DNA of 64,000 bases from assembly GCF_035497915.1 (NCBI RefSeq), contig NZ_DATJCS010000021.1, positions 1 through 64,000 of the forward strand, read 5' to 3'. Position 1 is the first letter of the stretch. Each line of letters begins with the position of its first letter. A program made the translations under genes and the position numbers. Of the stretch, positions 1 through 9,125 are shown piece by piece. The notes beneath the pieces are model-generated. The model saw nothing but the letters and a program-made list of their open reading frames with translations, had not been told where the DNA came from and ran no database searches. The DNA comes from Serpens sp035497915. GTDB lineage: Bacteria > Pseudomonadota > Gammaproteobacteria > Pseudomonadales > Pseudomonadaceae.

Positions 1-22
1 CTAGGCGAAACCCCTACCGAAT

Positions 23-140
23 TGCTTGACGACCATAGAGCGTTGGAACCACCTGATCCCATCCCGAACTCAGCAGTGAAACGATGCATCGCCGATGGTA
101 GTGTGGGGTTTCCCCATGTGAGAGTAGGTCATCGTCAAGC
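23..140 (+). rRNA. rrf: 5S ribosomal RNA
   Basis: The sequence carries the conserved Pseudomonas 5S core (ACCTGATCCCATCCCGAACT, GATGGTAGTGTGGGG). Its ends, TGCTTGACGA and TCGTCAAGC, pair as the terminal helix I. Length is about 118-120 nt, the usual size, and the exact ends are uncertain by one or two bases. It is the last gene of an rrn operon whose 23S gene lies left of the window. A strong terminator follows about ten bases after it. Confidence 0.97.
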
Positions 141-150
141 ACCTAAAACC

Positions 151-188
151 AAAACCCCAATCCGCTAACGCGGGTTGGGGTTTTGTCT
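151..188 (+). terminator. Rho-independent terminator of the rrn operon
   Basis: An AAAACCCCAA arm and a TTGGGGTTTT arm flank a short GC-rich loop, and a T-rich tail follows. It sits directly after the 5S rRNA and would end the ribosomal RNA operon. Confidence 0.85.
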
Positions 189-197
189 TTCCTGCTC

Positions 198-236
198 GAA
201 AAAAGCGAACTGTGCCTGCTACGCCAGCCACAGTTC
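198..236 (-). terminator. Terminator of the patatin-like gene
   Basis: Read on the minus strand, GAACTGTG pairs with CACAGTTC across a 14-nt loop, and a run of six T follows. It lies just downstream of the patatin-like gene stop and faces the rrn terminator. Confidence 0.7.
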
Positions 237-243
237 AGCTTGA

Positions 244-1323
244 TCAGAGCGGCTTCAGACGCTCCAACAATGCCCCTTTTTCCACGAGTTCAAGGAATTC
301 ATCACCCAAGCGTTGGCTTTCCGCCATGGCCTGGCGCCAATAGCGAGCGCGTCCTTCGTCATTACCAACATAGCGTTTGAAATCGGTTCGGTCCGGCAGT
401 TTGCCATGTGGTAATCGCGCCAGATATTCGGGGGACGGAGACAGCAGCACCACGCCAGCGAGCCTTTGGCTGTCGGCTTTGCGCCAGGGCATGCCTTTGT
501 CGAACCAGCCGGGAATGACGCGGTTGGTGAAATGCGGGTAGAGGACGAGTCCCGGCTCCTGATACGGCAGGTCGAGGTGGTAGTCCAGTAGGCCGCCGTC
601 ACGATAGGTCCCCGGTCCTGCTCCAGGAATGTCGCGAATGCCTTCCATGACCAGAGGAATAGAGCCGGAAGCCAGCAAGGCGGCGCGTAGATTGAGCCGA
701 TCCATGGGAATGCAGCGCGATGGAAAGTCGCTCAGTTCCCCCAGCGGAGGCGTCTGGCGGGGGTCGTGCATAACGATGCGCTCGAAATGGGCCGCCAGAC
801 GCCGTCGACCCAGCAGATTGCTGGCAATCACCGAGGACAGGCCGAGAGCCATCTGCAACCGTCGCTCCCCCGTCAGCAGCCCCTGGCTGCGCACCACCAT
901 CACATTGAGGCGATAATGTGCATTACCGAGAATCGCCTCGTCCTGATCCTGCAACAGGGCTTCGAGCATCTCTCGGCAACTGCGGGTCACCTCGGCGATG
1001 CTCGCCTTACGCTCGAAGCGCAGGCCGGTATACAGCTCGCCGAGGCGGCGCAGACTTGCTATCGGATCAGGCAGGCAGGCGCTGGCGAAGCGCCATGAGC
1101 CGATGGATGATCCGATCAGTGTGCGTACGCGCGGGGCGCGCGGCAGCCATTCACCAAACAGCGCCAGATCCAGACCCTGAATGCCGAGGGCTTTCGGTCC
1201 GCCAGCCGCTCCGGAAAGGATGGCGATGTCCTCGGGGCGCAGGCCGCGCTCGCGGATATGTGCCAGGGCAACGGAGCCGGCCCGTATTTCCAGGGCTGGA
1301 TGGGGAATATGGATACTGCTCAC
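244..1323 (-). CDS. Patatin-like phospholipase family protein
   Basis: Predicted 359-residue hydrolase of the patatin fold, a family that cleaves acyl esters of lipids with a Ser-Asp dyad. Visible motifs are the glycine-rich oxyanion loop SGAAGGPKALG (about residues 37-47), the nucleophile elbow GSSIG with Ser at about 73, and the catalytic Asp in YRDGG at about 242. No signal peptide or membrane segment is apparent, so it is probably cytoplasmic or membrane-associated. I chose the GTG at 1323 because AAGGA lies seven bases upstream and a TATAAT box lies about 30 bases upstream. A longer frame running to 1608 has low-complexity, non-homologous sequence and crosses that promoter. The substrate is unknown. 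Confidence 0.85.
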   Translation of the reverse strand: MSSIHIPHPALEIRAGSVALAHIRERGLRPEDIAILSGAAGGPKALGIQGLDLALFGEWLPRAPRVRTLIGSSIGSWRFASACLPDPIASLRRLGELYTGLRFERKASIAEVTRSCREMLEALLQDQDEAILGNAHYRLNVMVVRSQGLLTGERRLQMALGLSSVIASNLLGRRRLAAHFERIVMHDPRQTPPLGELSDFPSRCIPMDRLNLRAALLASGSIPLVMEGIRDIPGAGPGTYRDGGLLDYHLDLPYQEPGLVLYPHFTNRVIPGWFDKGMPWRKADSQRLAGVVLLSPSPEYLARLPHGKLPDRTDFKRYVGNDEGRARYWRQAMAESQRLGDEFLELVEKGALLERLKPL

Positions 1324-1351
1324 GGGACGTCCTTCTATCAGCGGCGAGCGC

Positions 1352-1357
1352 ATTATA
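1352..1357 (-). promoter_or_regulatory. Candidate -10 box for the patatin-like gene
   Basis: A perfect TATAAT hexamer on the minus strand lies about 29 bases upstream of the chosen GTG start. No good -35 hexamer is visible at 16-18 bp, so the promoter is tentative. Confidence 0.4.
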
Positions 1358-1462
1358 CGGATGCTTGCCGCAAGGGACAGGCGGAGTGGCGTGGCGCTGG
1401 ATTTTGCGGGTGAAGATGCGGAAAATGCGCGTTTTTTCGCGCGTAATCCCCAGAGAGTTATT

Positions 1463-2779
1463 ATGAATGCTGTAGTCGTAGCCGTAGGCCTCATGCTGAT
1501 CCTCAGCCTGTGCCGCGTACATGTGGTGATTGCCCTGATTGTCGGTGCGCTGGCGGGTGGCCTGCTGGGCGGCCTCGGACTCGAGGGTTCGCTGTCTGCA
1601 TTCAACAAGGGGCTGGGCGGCGGAGCGACCGTTGCACTTTCCTACGCCTTGCTCGGTGCCTTCGCGGTGGCCATCGCCAAGTCCGGCCTAGCCCACGCCT
1701 TGGCCGACAAGGCGCTGAGCCTGGTTGGCCAACAGGCCAGTCGGGGTACCGGACTGCTCAAGTGGGCCATGATCGGGTTGCTCATGAGTGTGGCGGTTTC
1801 TTCCCAGAACATCCTGCCCATTCACATAGCCTTCATACCGCTGTTGGTGCCGCCTCTGCTGTATGTGCTCAGCCAGCTCAAGATCGACCGTCGCCTGATC
1901 GCCTGCGTGCTCACCTTCGGCTTGGTGACCCCTTACATGTTTCTGCCGGTGGGATTCGGCAGCATCTTCCTGAATGACATTCTGTTGGCCAACGTGGCGC
2001 GCGCCGGGGTGGATACCAGCGGTATCCAGGTCACCCAGGCCATGCTGATTCCGGCCCTTGGCATGCTGACTGGCCTTGTTGTCGCCCTGTTCAGTTACCG
2101 CAAGGCGCGCAGCTACGACATGGGCCGGATCGAGCAGGCTGAGCGGGTAGCTGTCCGTTACAGTCCCAGGAGCATGCTGGTGGCCGTGGCCGCCGTAGCC
2201 GCAGCGTTCGTTATCCAGCTTTGGCTGGACTCGATGATCATCGGTGCCCTGATCGGTTTCGTGATCTTCTCGGTCTCTGGTGTCGTGCGTTGGCGTGAGG
2301 CGGATGACCTGTTCACCGAAGGCATGAAGATGATGGCCATGATCGGTTTCATCATGATCGCTGCCGCCGGTTTTGCCGAAGTCATGCGCGAGACCGGGCA
2401 AATCGGCGCGTTGGTGGAAACCTCGGCGGCCTGGATCGGCAACAGCAAGGCGCTGGGTGCGCTGCTGATGTTGCTGGTGGGATTGCTGGTCACCATGGGC
2501 ATTGGTTCCTCGTTTTCCACCGTGCCGATCATCGCGGCCATCTTCGTCCCGCTGGGCATCGAGCTGGGCTTCAGCCCGCTGGCCATCGTCAGTCTGGTCG
2601 GTACCGCCGGCGCGCTGGGTGACGCTGGCTCGCCTGCTTCCGATTCGACCCTCGGCCCGACCGCCGGCCTGAACGTCGATGGCCAGCACAACCATGTCTG
2701 GGACACCGTCGTTCCCACGTTCCTGCATTACAACCTGCCGCTGCTGGCCTTCGGCTGGTTGGCGGCTATGGTTCTCTGA
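1463..2779 (+). CDS. Na+/H+ antiporter family (YuiF/NhaC-like) permease
   Basis: 438-residue integral membrane protein with about 11-12 hydrophobic segments starting at the N-terminus. The family includes Na+/H+ antiporters and the YuiF-type histidine/amino-acid permeases, so the true substrate is open. Characteristic internal features are a conserved Ser-Ser-Gln-Asn stretch near residue 113 and, near the C-terminus, the glycine/serine-rich GTAGALGDAGSPASDSTLGP loop seen in this superfamily. The ATG at 1463 has AGAGAG a few bases upstream. In-frame sequence extends further upstream but overlaps the divergent patatin gene and is not hydrophobic. A terminator follows the stop, so it is probably monocistronic. 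Confidence 0.8.
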   Translation: MNAVVVAVGLMLILSLCRVHVVIALIVGALAGGLLGGLGLEGSLSAFNKGLGGGATVALSYALLGAFAVAIAKSGLAHALADKALSLVGQQASRGTGLLKWAMIGLLMSVAVSSQNILPIHIAFIPLLVPPLLYVLSQLKIDRRLIACVLTFGLVTPYMFLPVGFGSIFLNDILLANVARAGVDTSGIQVTQAMLIPALGMLTGLVVALFSYRKARSYDMGRIEQAERVAVRYSPRSMLVAVAAVAAAFVIQLWLDSMIIGALIGFVIFSVSGVVRWREADDLFTEGMKMMAMIGFIMIAAAGFAEVMRETGQIGALVETSAAWIGNSKALGALLMLLVGLLVTMGIGSSFSTVPIIAAIFVPLGIELGFSPLAIVSLVGTAGALGDAGSPASDSTLGPTAGLNVDGQHNHVWDTVVPTFLHYNLPLLAFGWLAAMVL

Positions 2780-2798
2780 GCATCGCCTGATCTACCCC

Positions 2799-2827
2799 AA
2801 ATGGAGCCTTCGGGCTCCATTTGCTTT
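2799..2827 (+). terminator. Terminator after the antiporter gene
   Basis: ATGGAGCC and GGCTCCAT arms flank a UUCG-type loop, and TTTGCTTTTT follows. It lies 20 bases after the antiporter stop and before the AI-2E-family gene. Confidence 0.85.
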
Positions 2828-2891
2828 TTCCGGGTCGCACTTACCGTCAGTGACAATGCCTAAGCCAGGGGACGCCTCGACAGGGATACCC

Positions 2892-3968
2892 ATGGCCAAT
2901 CACCGACTCGAGAACAAGGTCTTTCTGGCCTTGCTGCTGCTGGTCTCCATCGCCTTCCTCTGGATACTGTTGCCGTTCTACGGCGCGGTGTTCTGGGCCG
3001 TCATCCTGGCCATCATCTTTGCGCCTTTGCAGCGCCGGCTTACGCGTCGGATGCCCGGGCGACCCAATCTGACGGCAACGATCACGCTGTGTGCCACGTT
3101 GCTGGTTGCCGTGCTGCCGGTCGGCATCATCGGCACCTTGCTGGTGCAGGAAGGGGCGAGCCTGTACCAGCGAATCGAAAGCGGCCAGCTGGATCTGGGC
3201 GCCTACCTGGAGTGGATTCGCGAGCGACTCCCCCCGTCTCTGCAGCAGCAGCTGAACCGCTTGGGAATCGGCGATTTTCAGGACCTGCGTGAGCGACTGT
3301 CCGGCCTGTTGATGCAGGGCAGCCAGTTCCTCGCGACACGGGCGTTCAGTTTCGGGCAGAGCACCTTCGAATTCCTGGTGCGACTGGCTGTCATGCTCTA
3401 TCTGCTGTTTTTCCTCATCCGTGATGGCTCCGGCATGGTGGCCCGGGTGCGCAACGCCTTGCCGCTGGCCGATGTACAGAAGCACCGGCTGTTCACCAAG
3501 TTCACCCAGGTGGTGCGGGCCACCGTGAAAGGCAACCTGGTGGTGGCGATCACCCAAGGGACACTGGGCGGGTTGATCTTCTGGTTCCTTGGAATTCCCA
3601 GTGTGCTGCTGTGGGCCGTGGTGATGACCTTCCTTTCGCTGTTGCCGGCGGTGGGAGCCGCGTTGATCTGGACGCCAGTGGCCATCTATTACCTGCTCAG
3701 CGGACAGATCTGGCAGGGGGTATTGCTGACGCTGTATGGGGTTGGGGTGATTGGTCTGGTGGACAACGTCCTGCGCCCGATTCTGGTCGGCAAGGACACC
3801 AAGATGCCCGATTACATGGTGCTGATTTCCACGCTGGGTGGCCTGGCCTTGTTCGGACTGAACGGTTTCGTCATTGGTCCCCTGGTGGCCGCGCTGTTCA
3901 TGTCCACCTGGGGGTTATTCACCGAGCGGGAGGAAGTTGTCGTCGACGATCACAGGCCGGCCGCCTGA
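2892..3968 (+). CDS. AI-2E/PerM family permease
   Basis: 358-residue membrane protein of the AI-2E transporter (PerM/TqsA/YdiK) family, whose members export small molecules or act as Na+/H+ antiporters. It starts with paired hydrophobic segments (about residues 10-60), followed by a large amphipathic central region (about 90-145). A C-terminal block of helices holds the family's conserved section around DNVLRPILVG (about residue 290). The ATG at 2892 is preceded by AGGGA at five bases. A possible earlier ATG near 2857 would add a non-hydrophobic dozen residues. Its 3' end overlaps the convergent nuoN stop by 19 bp. Substrate is not predictable. Confidence 0.82.
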   Translation: MANHRLENKVFLALLLLVSIAFLWILLPFYGAVFWAVILAIIFAPLQRRLTRRMPGRPNLTATITLCATLLVAVLPVGIIGTLLVQEGASLYQRIESGQLDLGAYLEWIRERLPPSLQQQLNRLGIGDFQDLRERLSGLLMQGSQFLATRAFSFGQSTFEFLVRLAVMLYLLFFLIRDGSGMVARVRNALPLADVQKHRLFTKFTQVVRATVKGNLVVAITQGTLGGLIFWFLGIPSVLLWAVVMTFLSLLPAVGAALIWTPVAIYYLLSGQIWQGVLLTLYGVGVIGLVDNVLRPILVGKDTKMPDYMVLISTLGGLALFGLNGFVIGPLVAALFMSTWGLFTEREEVVVDDHRPAA

Positions 3969-5410
3969 GCCAGTTGCAGCAGGGGCTGGGGATAGACGCC
4001 CAGGAAAAAGGCGAGCGCGGCGATGGCCAGCAGCATGATGCCGCCGGCCCGCTGTGGCCAATTGATCGGCGGCTCCCGGCGCATCAGGCCCGGCTCGACC
4101 AGGTACAGCGTGACCATGACCCGCAGGTAGTAGAACAGGCCGATGGCGCTGCCGATGATCAGTGCGCCGATCAGCCACCAGAGTCGCGCCTGCACGCCCG
4201 AGGCCAGGATGTAGAACTTGCCGATGAAGCCGGCGGTCAGCGGAATGCCGGCCAGGGACAGCATCATCACCGTGAGCACCGCGGTCAGGTAGGGCCGCCG
4301 CCAGAACAGCCCGCGGTATTCGAACAGGGCATCCGCATCGCGGCCCTTGAACGGGCTGGACATCAGCGCCACCACCCCGAAGGCGCCGAGCGTGGTCAGC
4401 ACATAGGTGACCAGGTACACGGCGATGGCCTCGCCGGCCAGACCGCTGCTGGCAATCAGGGCGATCAGCAGGTAGCCGAAGTGGGCGATGGAGGAGTAGC
4501 CCAGCAGGCGCTTGAGGTTGTTCTGCTGCAGGGCGAGCAGGTTGCCGGTCAGGATCGAGGCAATGGCGATCAGCGATAGCGTGCTATCCAACCAGCCACC
4601 ATAGGTGGCAGGCGACAGCTGGTAGAGGCGCACCAGCACCACGAACACGCCGACCTTGCTGGCCGTGGCCAGGTAGGCGGCCACCGGCGCTGGCGCACCC
4701 TGGTAGACGTCGGGTGTCCACAAGTGGAAGGGCACCAGGGAAAGCTTGAAACCCAGACCGACCAGCAGCATGACCATGCCCGCCTGCACCAGCGGGGCGA
4801 ATTCGCCGGTACCCAGGCTGATGCCGATGCCGACGAAGTCCAGGCTGCCCGACTCGGCATACAGCAGCGCCATGCCGAACAGCAGGAAGGCACTGCCGGC
4901 GGCGGACAGGACCATGTACTTCAGGCCGGCTTCCAGGGAATGACGATTGAAGAAGGCGTAAGCCGCCAGGCCGTAAACCGGCACCGACAGCAGTTCCAGA
5001 CCCAGGAACAGCGCCGCCAAGTGCTGGCTGGTCACCAGCACGATGCCGCCGGAGGCGGACAGCAGCATCAGCAGGTACAGCTCCTCGCGGTTGCCGGGGA
5101 AGCCGCCTTCGCCCGGCTTGCGACCCAGATAGGCATGGGCGAGGGTGACGCAGGTCAGCGTGGCGACGAGCAGCAGCGCCGTGTAGAAGTAGCCGAACGC
5201 ATCCATGCGCAGCAGTGCCGTCACGTCGAGGGGCGCGGCGTCCAGGGCCGGCTGGATCGAGAGCAGCGCCAGCAACAGGCCCGCCACCGAGGCAATGTAG
5301 ACAACACGGTGGTTGCGTTTCCAGGCGATCAGCAGCATCACCACGATGGCGGTACCGCTGGTCGCCAGCAAAGGCAGCAGGGCAATGAAGTGGGCGAGCG
5401 TCAGGTCCAT
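3950..5410 (-). CDS. nuoN: NADH-quinone oxidoreductase subunit N
   Basis: 486-residue antiporter-like membrane subunit of respiratory complex I, one of three proton-pumping modules (L, M, N) in the inner membrane arm. Around 14 hydrophobic helices are visible. The family hallmarks are a glutamate in an early helix, the KLSLVPFHLWTPDVYQGAPA loop (about residues 225-245) and a lysine in the QQNNLKRLLGYSS segment. I start at MDLTLAHF (ATG at 5410), five bases after the nuoM stop; a longer frame overlaps nuoM. It is the last gene of the nuo operon, and no terminator separates it from the convergent permease gene. Confidence 0.96.
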   Translation of the reverse strand: MDLTLAHFIALLPLLATSGTAIVVMLLIAWKRNHRVVYIASVAGLLLALLSIQPALDAAPLDVTALLRMDAFGYFYTALLLVATLTCVTLAHAYLGRKPGEGGFPGNREELYLLMLLSASGGIVLVTSQHLAALFLGLELLSVPVYGLAAYAFFNRHSLEAGLKYMVLSAAGSAFLLFGMALLYAESGSLDFVGIGISLGTGEFAPLVQAGMVMLLVGLGFKLSLVPFHLWTPDVYQGAPAPVAAYLATASKVGVFVVLVRLYQLSPATYGGWLDSTLSLIAIASILTGNLLALQQNNLKRLLGYSSIAHFGYLLIALIASSGLAGEAIAVYLVTYVLTTLGAFGVVALMSSPFKGRDADALFEYRGLFWRRPYLTAVLTVMMLSLAGIPLTAGFIGKFYILASGVQARLWWLIGALIIGSAIGLFYYLRVMVTLYLVEPGLMRREPPINWPQRAGGIMLLAIAALAFFLGVYPQPLLQLAQAAGL

Positions 5411-5415
5411 GCGGG

Positions 5416-6945
5416 CTACCGGATCGAGGCGAGTTGGGTGATGGCCGTGCCCAGCCATTGGCGGACCCCTTGCACGCTGGCCTGCGCGGTGTCGAGCGCC
5501 GGCTGCGGGTAGATGCCCAGCAGCACCAGCAGCACGACCAGTGCCAGCACCATGCCAACCTCCCGCCCGTTCAGACCGGGCAGCGGCTGCGCGGAGCCGG
5601 CGGGCCCGAAGTAGGCGCGGTGAACCATGGCCAGCGAGTAGACCGAGGAGAGCACCAGGCCGAAGGTGGCAATGACCACTACCCCGGGATGGGCGGCGAA
5701 GGCACCAAACAGCACCAGAAACTCACCGATGAAATTGCCGGTGCCCGGCAATCCCAGCGAGGCCACGGCGAAGAACAGGCTCAGGGGTGGCAGCCAGGGC
5801 AGGCGCCGCCACAGGCCACCCATCTGGCGCATGTCGCGGGTATGCACACGCTCGTACAGCTGACCGCAGAGAATGAACAGCGCGGCGGCGGACAGGCCGT
5901 GGGCGAGCATCAGGATCACCGCGCCCTGCAGTGCCAGCTCGCTGCCCGAATAGATACCGATCAGCACGAAGCCCATGTGGGAAATGCTCGAGTAGGCCAC
6001 CAGGCGCTTGATATCGGTCTGCGCGAAGGACAGCAGGGCGCCATAGAAGATGCCGATCAGCCCCAGCGTCATGGCGATCGGCGCAAACTCCGCCGAGGCG
6101 TTGGGGAACAGCGGCAAGGCGAAGCGGATCATGCCGTAGGCGGCGGTCTTGAGCAGAATGCCGGCCAGGTCGACCGAGCCGGCGGTGGGCGCCTGGGCAT
6201 GGGCGTCGGGCAGCCAGGCGTGGAAGGGCACCAGTGGGAACTTCACCGCGAAGGCGATGAAGAAGCCGAGCATCAGCAGGTATTCGATGCCGGGCGTGAG
6301 TTCGGTTTCCAGCAGCCGGGCGTAGTCGAAGGTAACCACGCCGCTGTTCAGGTAATGCACCAGCACCAGGCCGAGAATGGCCGCCAGCATGAGCAGGCCG
6401 CTGGCCTGGGTGTAGATGAAGAACTTGGTCGCGGCGGTGATCCGCGTCTTCTTGCCGTCGCCGCTGTGCCCCCACAGCGCGATGAGGAAGTACATCGGCA
6501 CCAGCATCATTTCCCAGAAGAAAAAGAACAGGAACAGGTCCATGGCCAGGAACACGCCGACCACCCCGCCGAGGATCCACAGCAGGTTTAGGTGGAAGAA
6601 GCCGACATGCCGCTGTATCTCGTTCCACGAACACAGCACCGACAGCACCCCGAGCAGCCCGGTCAGCACCACCATCAGCAACGAGAGTCCATCCAGCGCC
6701 AGGTGCAGGTTGATGCCCAGTCGGGCGATCCAGACCTGTCGGTATTCCATGACCCAGACTCCGGCATCGGCCGGCGAAGGTGCCAGGCGGTAATCGCCCT
6801 GCAGCCACAGCCACAGGCCCAGCGCCAGCAGCAGCCCCATGGCGAACAGGGCGATCCAGCGCGGCAGCGTCTGGTTGACGCGCTCGACCAGCCAGCAGAG
6901 CAGACCGCCGAGAAAGGGAACCAGGATCAGCCAGGGAAGCATCAC
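5416..6945 (-). CDS. nuoM: NADH-quinone oxidoreductase subunit M
   Basis: 509-residue antiporter-like subunit of complex I with about 14 transmembrane helices. Family signatures include FFFFWEMMLVPMYFLI around residue 140, the KFPLVPFHAWLPDAHAQAPT loop and the discontinuous-helix region QTDIKRLVAYSSISHMGFVL with its conserved Lys. A GTG at 6945 is immediately followed by an ATG at 6942; I prefer the GTG because AAGGA is nine bases upstream, a better distance. It lies 22 bases downstream of nuoL and is cotranscribed with nuoL and nuoN. Confidence 0.96.
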   Translation of the reverse strand: MMLPWLILVPFLGGLLCWLVERVNQTLPRWIALFAMGLLLALGLWLWLQGDYRLAPSPADAGVWVMEYRQVWIARLGINLHLALDGLSLLMVVLTGLLGVLSVLCSWNEIQRHVGFFHLNLLWILGGVVGVFLAMDLFLFFFFWEMMLVPMYFLIALWGHSGDGKKTRITAATKFFIYTQASGLLMLAAILGLVLVHYLNSGVVTFDYARLLETELTPGIEYLLMLGFFIAFAVKFPLVPFHAWLPDAHAQAPTAGSVDLAGILLKTAAYGMIRFALPLFPNASAEFAPIAMTLGLIGIFYGALLSFAQTDIKRLVAYSSISHMGFVLIGIYSGSELALQGAVILMLAHGLSAAALFILCGQLYERVHTRDMRQMGGLWRRLPWLPPLSLFFAVASLGLPGTGNFIGEFLVLFGAFAAHPGVVVIATFGLVLSSVYSLAMVHRAYFGPAGSAQPLPGLNGREVGMVLALVVLLVLLGIYPQPALDTAQASVQGVRQWLGTAITQLASIR

Positions 6946-6967
6946 GGTGTCGAATCCTTGCGCACGT

Positions 6968-8812
6968 TCAGATCAGGACCAGGCCAAGCAGCAGCACGGC
7001 TCCACCCACCAGGGACAGCGCGTACCAGCGCAATTGGCCGGTCTGGGTCCGACTGGTGGCCCGGTGCCCGGCCTGCGCCAGCGTCGCCAGCAGGCCCATG
7101 CCGCGATCGATGGGATCGCGACCCAGCAGCCGGCACAGCAGCAGGTAGGGCCGCACGAACAGCCTGTCGTAGAGCCAGTCGAATCCCCAGGCGGCGCGCC
7201 ACCAGGCATGCAGCCGCCGCCCCGGCGAGCTCTGCGCGAGCGCCGTGACCCGCGTGCGCTTGCCAAGGAACAGCCCGGCGGCGAGCAGGATGCCGGAGAC
7301 GGCAATCGCCCCCGAGGTGATTTCCAGTGTCATGCGCCCCTCGTCCGTGGTCTGCCCGGCGCCCGGCGGCAACACATCGGCCAGCGGCGGGCTGATCCAG
7401 GCGCCGAGAAAGGTGGACAGCAGGATCAGCACGATCAGCGGCAGGCCATGGGCCAGGCCGCGTCCGGCATGGGCCTCGATGCGTGGCGGGCCGTGGAAGA
7501 CGATGAAGATCAGCCGGAAGCAGTACAGCGAGGTCAGCAGGGCGCCGGCCAGGCCGGCGTACAGCAGCCCCTGATGACCGCTGGCGAAGGCCTCCCAGAG
7601 AATCGCATCCTTGGAATAGAAGCCGGCGGTGAGCAGCGGTAGGGCCGCCAGCGCCGCGCCCCCCACCAGGAAACTGGCATAGGCCAGCGGCAGGCGGCGC
7701 CATAACCCGCCCATGCGGAAGATGTTCTGTTCGTGGTGGCAGGCGTTGATCACCGCGCCGGCGGCGAGGAACAGCAGGGCCTTGAAGAAGGCGTGGGTCA
7801 TCAGGTGGAAGATCGCCGCACTCCAGGCGCCCACGCCCAGGGCGAGGAACATGTAGCCGATCTGGCTCATGGTCGAGTAGGCCAGGATGCGCTTGATGTC
7901 GGTCTGCGCCAGGGCGGCGAAGCCGGCCAGCAGCAGGGTCGTGGCGCCGATAAGGCCGACCAGCTGCAGCACCTCCGGCGCCAGCAGGAACAGGCCGTGG
8001 GTGCGGGCGATCAGGTAGACGCCGGCGGTGACCATGGTGGCGGCGTGGATCAGCGCGGAAACCGGCGTGGGGCCGGCCATGGCATCGGCCAGCCAGGTCT
8101 GCAGCGGCAGTTGCGCGGACTTGCCGACCGCGCCGCCGAGCAGCGCCAGCGCCGCGAGGCTGATCCACACGTTACCCTCGGCAAACCGCTGGGGCGCCAG
8201 GGTGAGCAGGGACTGGATGTTCAGGGTGCCGAGCTGCACGAACAGGATGAACAGGCCGAAGGCCATCAGCACGTCGCCGACGCGGGTGACGATGAAGGCC
8301 TTGAGGGCCGCGTTGCCGTTGGCCCGCTCGCCGTAATAGAAGCCGATCAGCAGGTAGGAGCACAGGCCGACCCCCTCCCAGCCGAAGTACAGCAGCAGCA
8401 GGTTATCGCCCAGCACCAGCAGCACCATGCTGAAGATGAACAGGTTGGTGTAGGCGAAGAAGCGCGAATAGCCCTCTTCGCCACGCATGTACCAGCTGGC
8501 GAACAGGTGGATCAGGAAGCCGACCCCGGTGACCACGCCCAGCATGGTCAGGGACAGGCCGTCCAGATGCAGTCCGACACTGGCCTGCAGGCCAGCCACG
8601 TCCAGCCATTGCCACAGCTGCTGCGTGTGGAAACCGCCCGCCGGTGGCGCGGTGACGAACTGCGCGGTAATCCAGGCCGTGACCAGCGCCGCCAGACCCA
8701 CCGAGCCGACCCCGATGACGGCGGCCAGGCGGTCCGGCAGGCGTCCACGGGAGAAGGCCAGCAGCAGGTAACCCAGCAGGGGAAAGAGGAAGGTCAGGGG
8801 CAGCAGCTTCAT
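6968..8812 (-). CDS. nuoL: NADH-quinone oxidoreductase subunit L
   Basis: 614-residue distal proton-pumping subunit of complex I, the standard length. It shows the antiporter-like core with WEGVGLCSYLLIGFYY (about residue 140), QLPLQTWLADAMAGPTPVSA, and the LAQTDIKRILAYSTMSQIGY segment. The C-terminal portion is the long amphipathic lateral helix that runs along NuoM and NuoN. The start MKLLPLTF at 8812 overlaps the nuoK stop by four bases (ATGA), which indicates translational coupling. A longer upstream frame is an out-of-frame shadow of nuoK and nuoJ. Confidence 0.97.
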   Translation of the reverse strand: MKLLPLTFLFPLLGYLLLAFSRGRLPDRLAAVIGVGSVGLAALVTAWITAQFVTAPPAGGFHTQQLWQWLDVAGLQASVGLHLDGLSLTMLGVVTGVGFLIHLFASWYMRGEEGYSRFFAYTNLFIFSMVLLVLGDNLLLLYFGWEGVGLCSYLLIGFYYGERANGNAALKAFIVTRVGDVLMAFGLFILFVQLGTLNIQSLLTLAPQRFAEGNVWISLAALALLGGAVGKSAQLPLQTWLADAMAGPTPVSALIHAATMVTAGVYLIARTHGLFLLAPEVLQLVGLIGATTLLLAGFAALAQTDIKRILAYSTMSQIGYMFLALGVGAWSAAIFHLMTHAFFKALLFLAAGAVINACHHEQNIFRMGGLWRRLPLAYASFLVGGAALAALPLLTAGFYSKDAILWEAFASGHQGLLYAGLAGALLTSLYCFRLIFIVFHGPPRIEAHAGRGLAHGLPLIVLILLSTFLGAWISPPLADVLPPGAGQTTDEGRMTLEITSGAIAVSGILLAAGLFLGKRTRVTALAQSSPGRRLHAWWRAAWGFDWLYDRLFVRPYLLLCRLLGRDPIDRGMGLLATLAQAGHRATSRTQTGQLRWYALSLVGGAVLLLGLVLI

Positions 8813-9120
8813 CCGCGCATCTCGCTGGCGGCATCCACGTTGAGGGTGTCGAAGCGGCGATACAGCTGCAGAAGGATGGCCAGGCCGATGGCCGCCTCGG
8901 CGGCGGCCAGACTGATGACCAGGATGAACATGATCTGCCCGTCGGGCTGTGCCCAGCGGCTGCCGGCCACCACGAAGGCCAGGCCGCTGGCGTTCATCAT
9001 GATTTCCAGGCTCATCAGCACGAAGAGGATGTCGCGGCGCACCATGAGGCCGACCAGTCCCAGGCAGAAGATCAGCGCGGCGACTGCCAGGCCATGTTCC
9101 AGGGGAATCGCATCGATCAT
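8809..9120 (-). CDS. nuoK: NADH-quinone oxidoreductase subunit K
   Basis: 103-residue, three-helix membrane subunit of complex I. The two essential helix glutamates are recognisable: one in the LMSLEIMMNASG helix and one in the LAAAEAAIGLAI helix. Start MIDAIPLEHG at 9120 was chosen because it gives the standard NuoK length and lies five bases after the nuoJ stop. It overlaps nuoL by four bases. Confidence 0.96.
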   Translation of the reverse strand: MIDAIPLEHGLAVAALIFCLGLVGLMVRRDILFVLMSLEIMMNASGLAFVVAGSRWAQPDGQIMFILVISLAAAEAAIGLAILLQLYRRFDTLNVDAASEMRG

Positions 9121-9125
9121 GGCGG

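Noticed and set aside
1324..1608. N-terminal extension of the patatin-like protein
   Set aside because: The added residues are low-complexity and cross a TATAAT box and the divergent antiporter start; GTG 1323 has a good ribosome-binding site.
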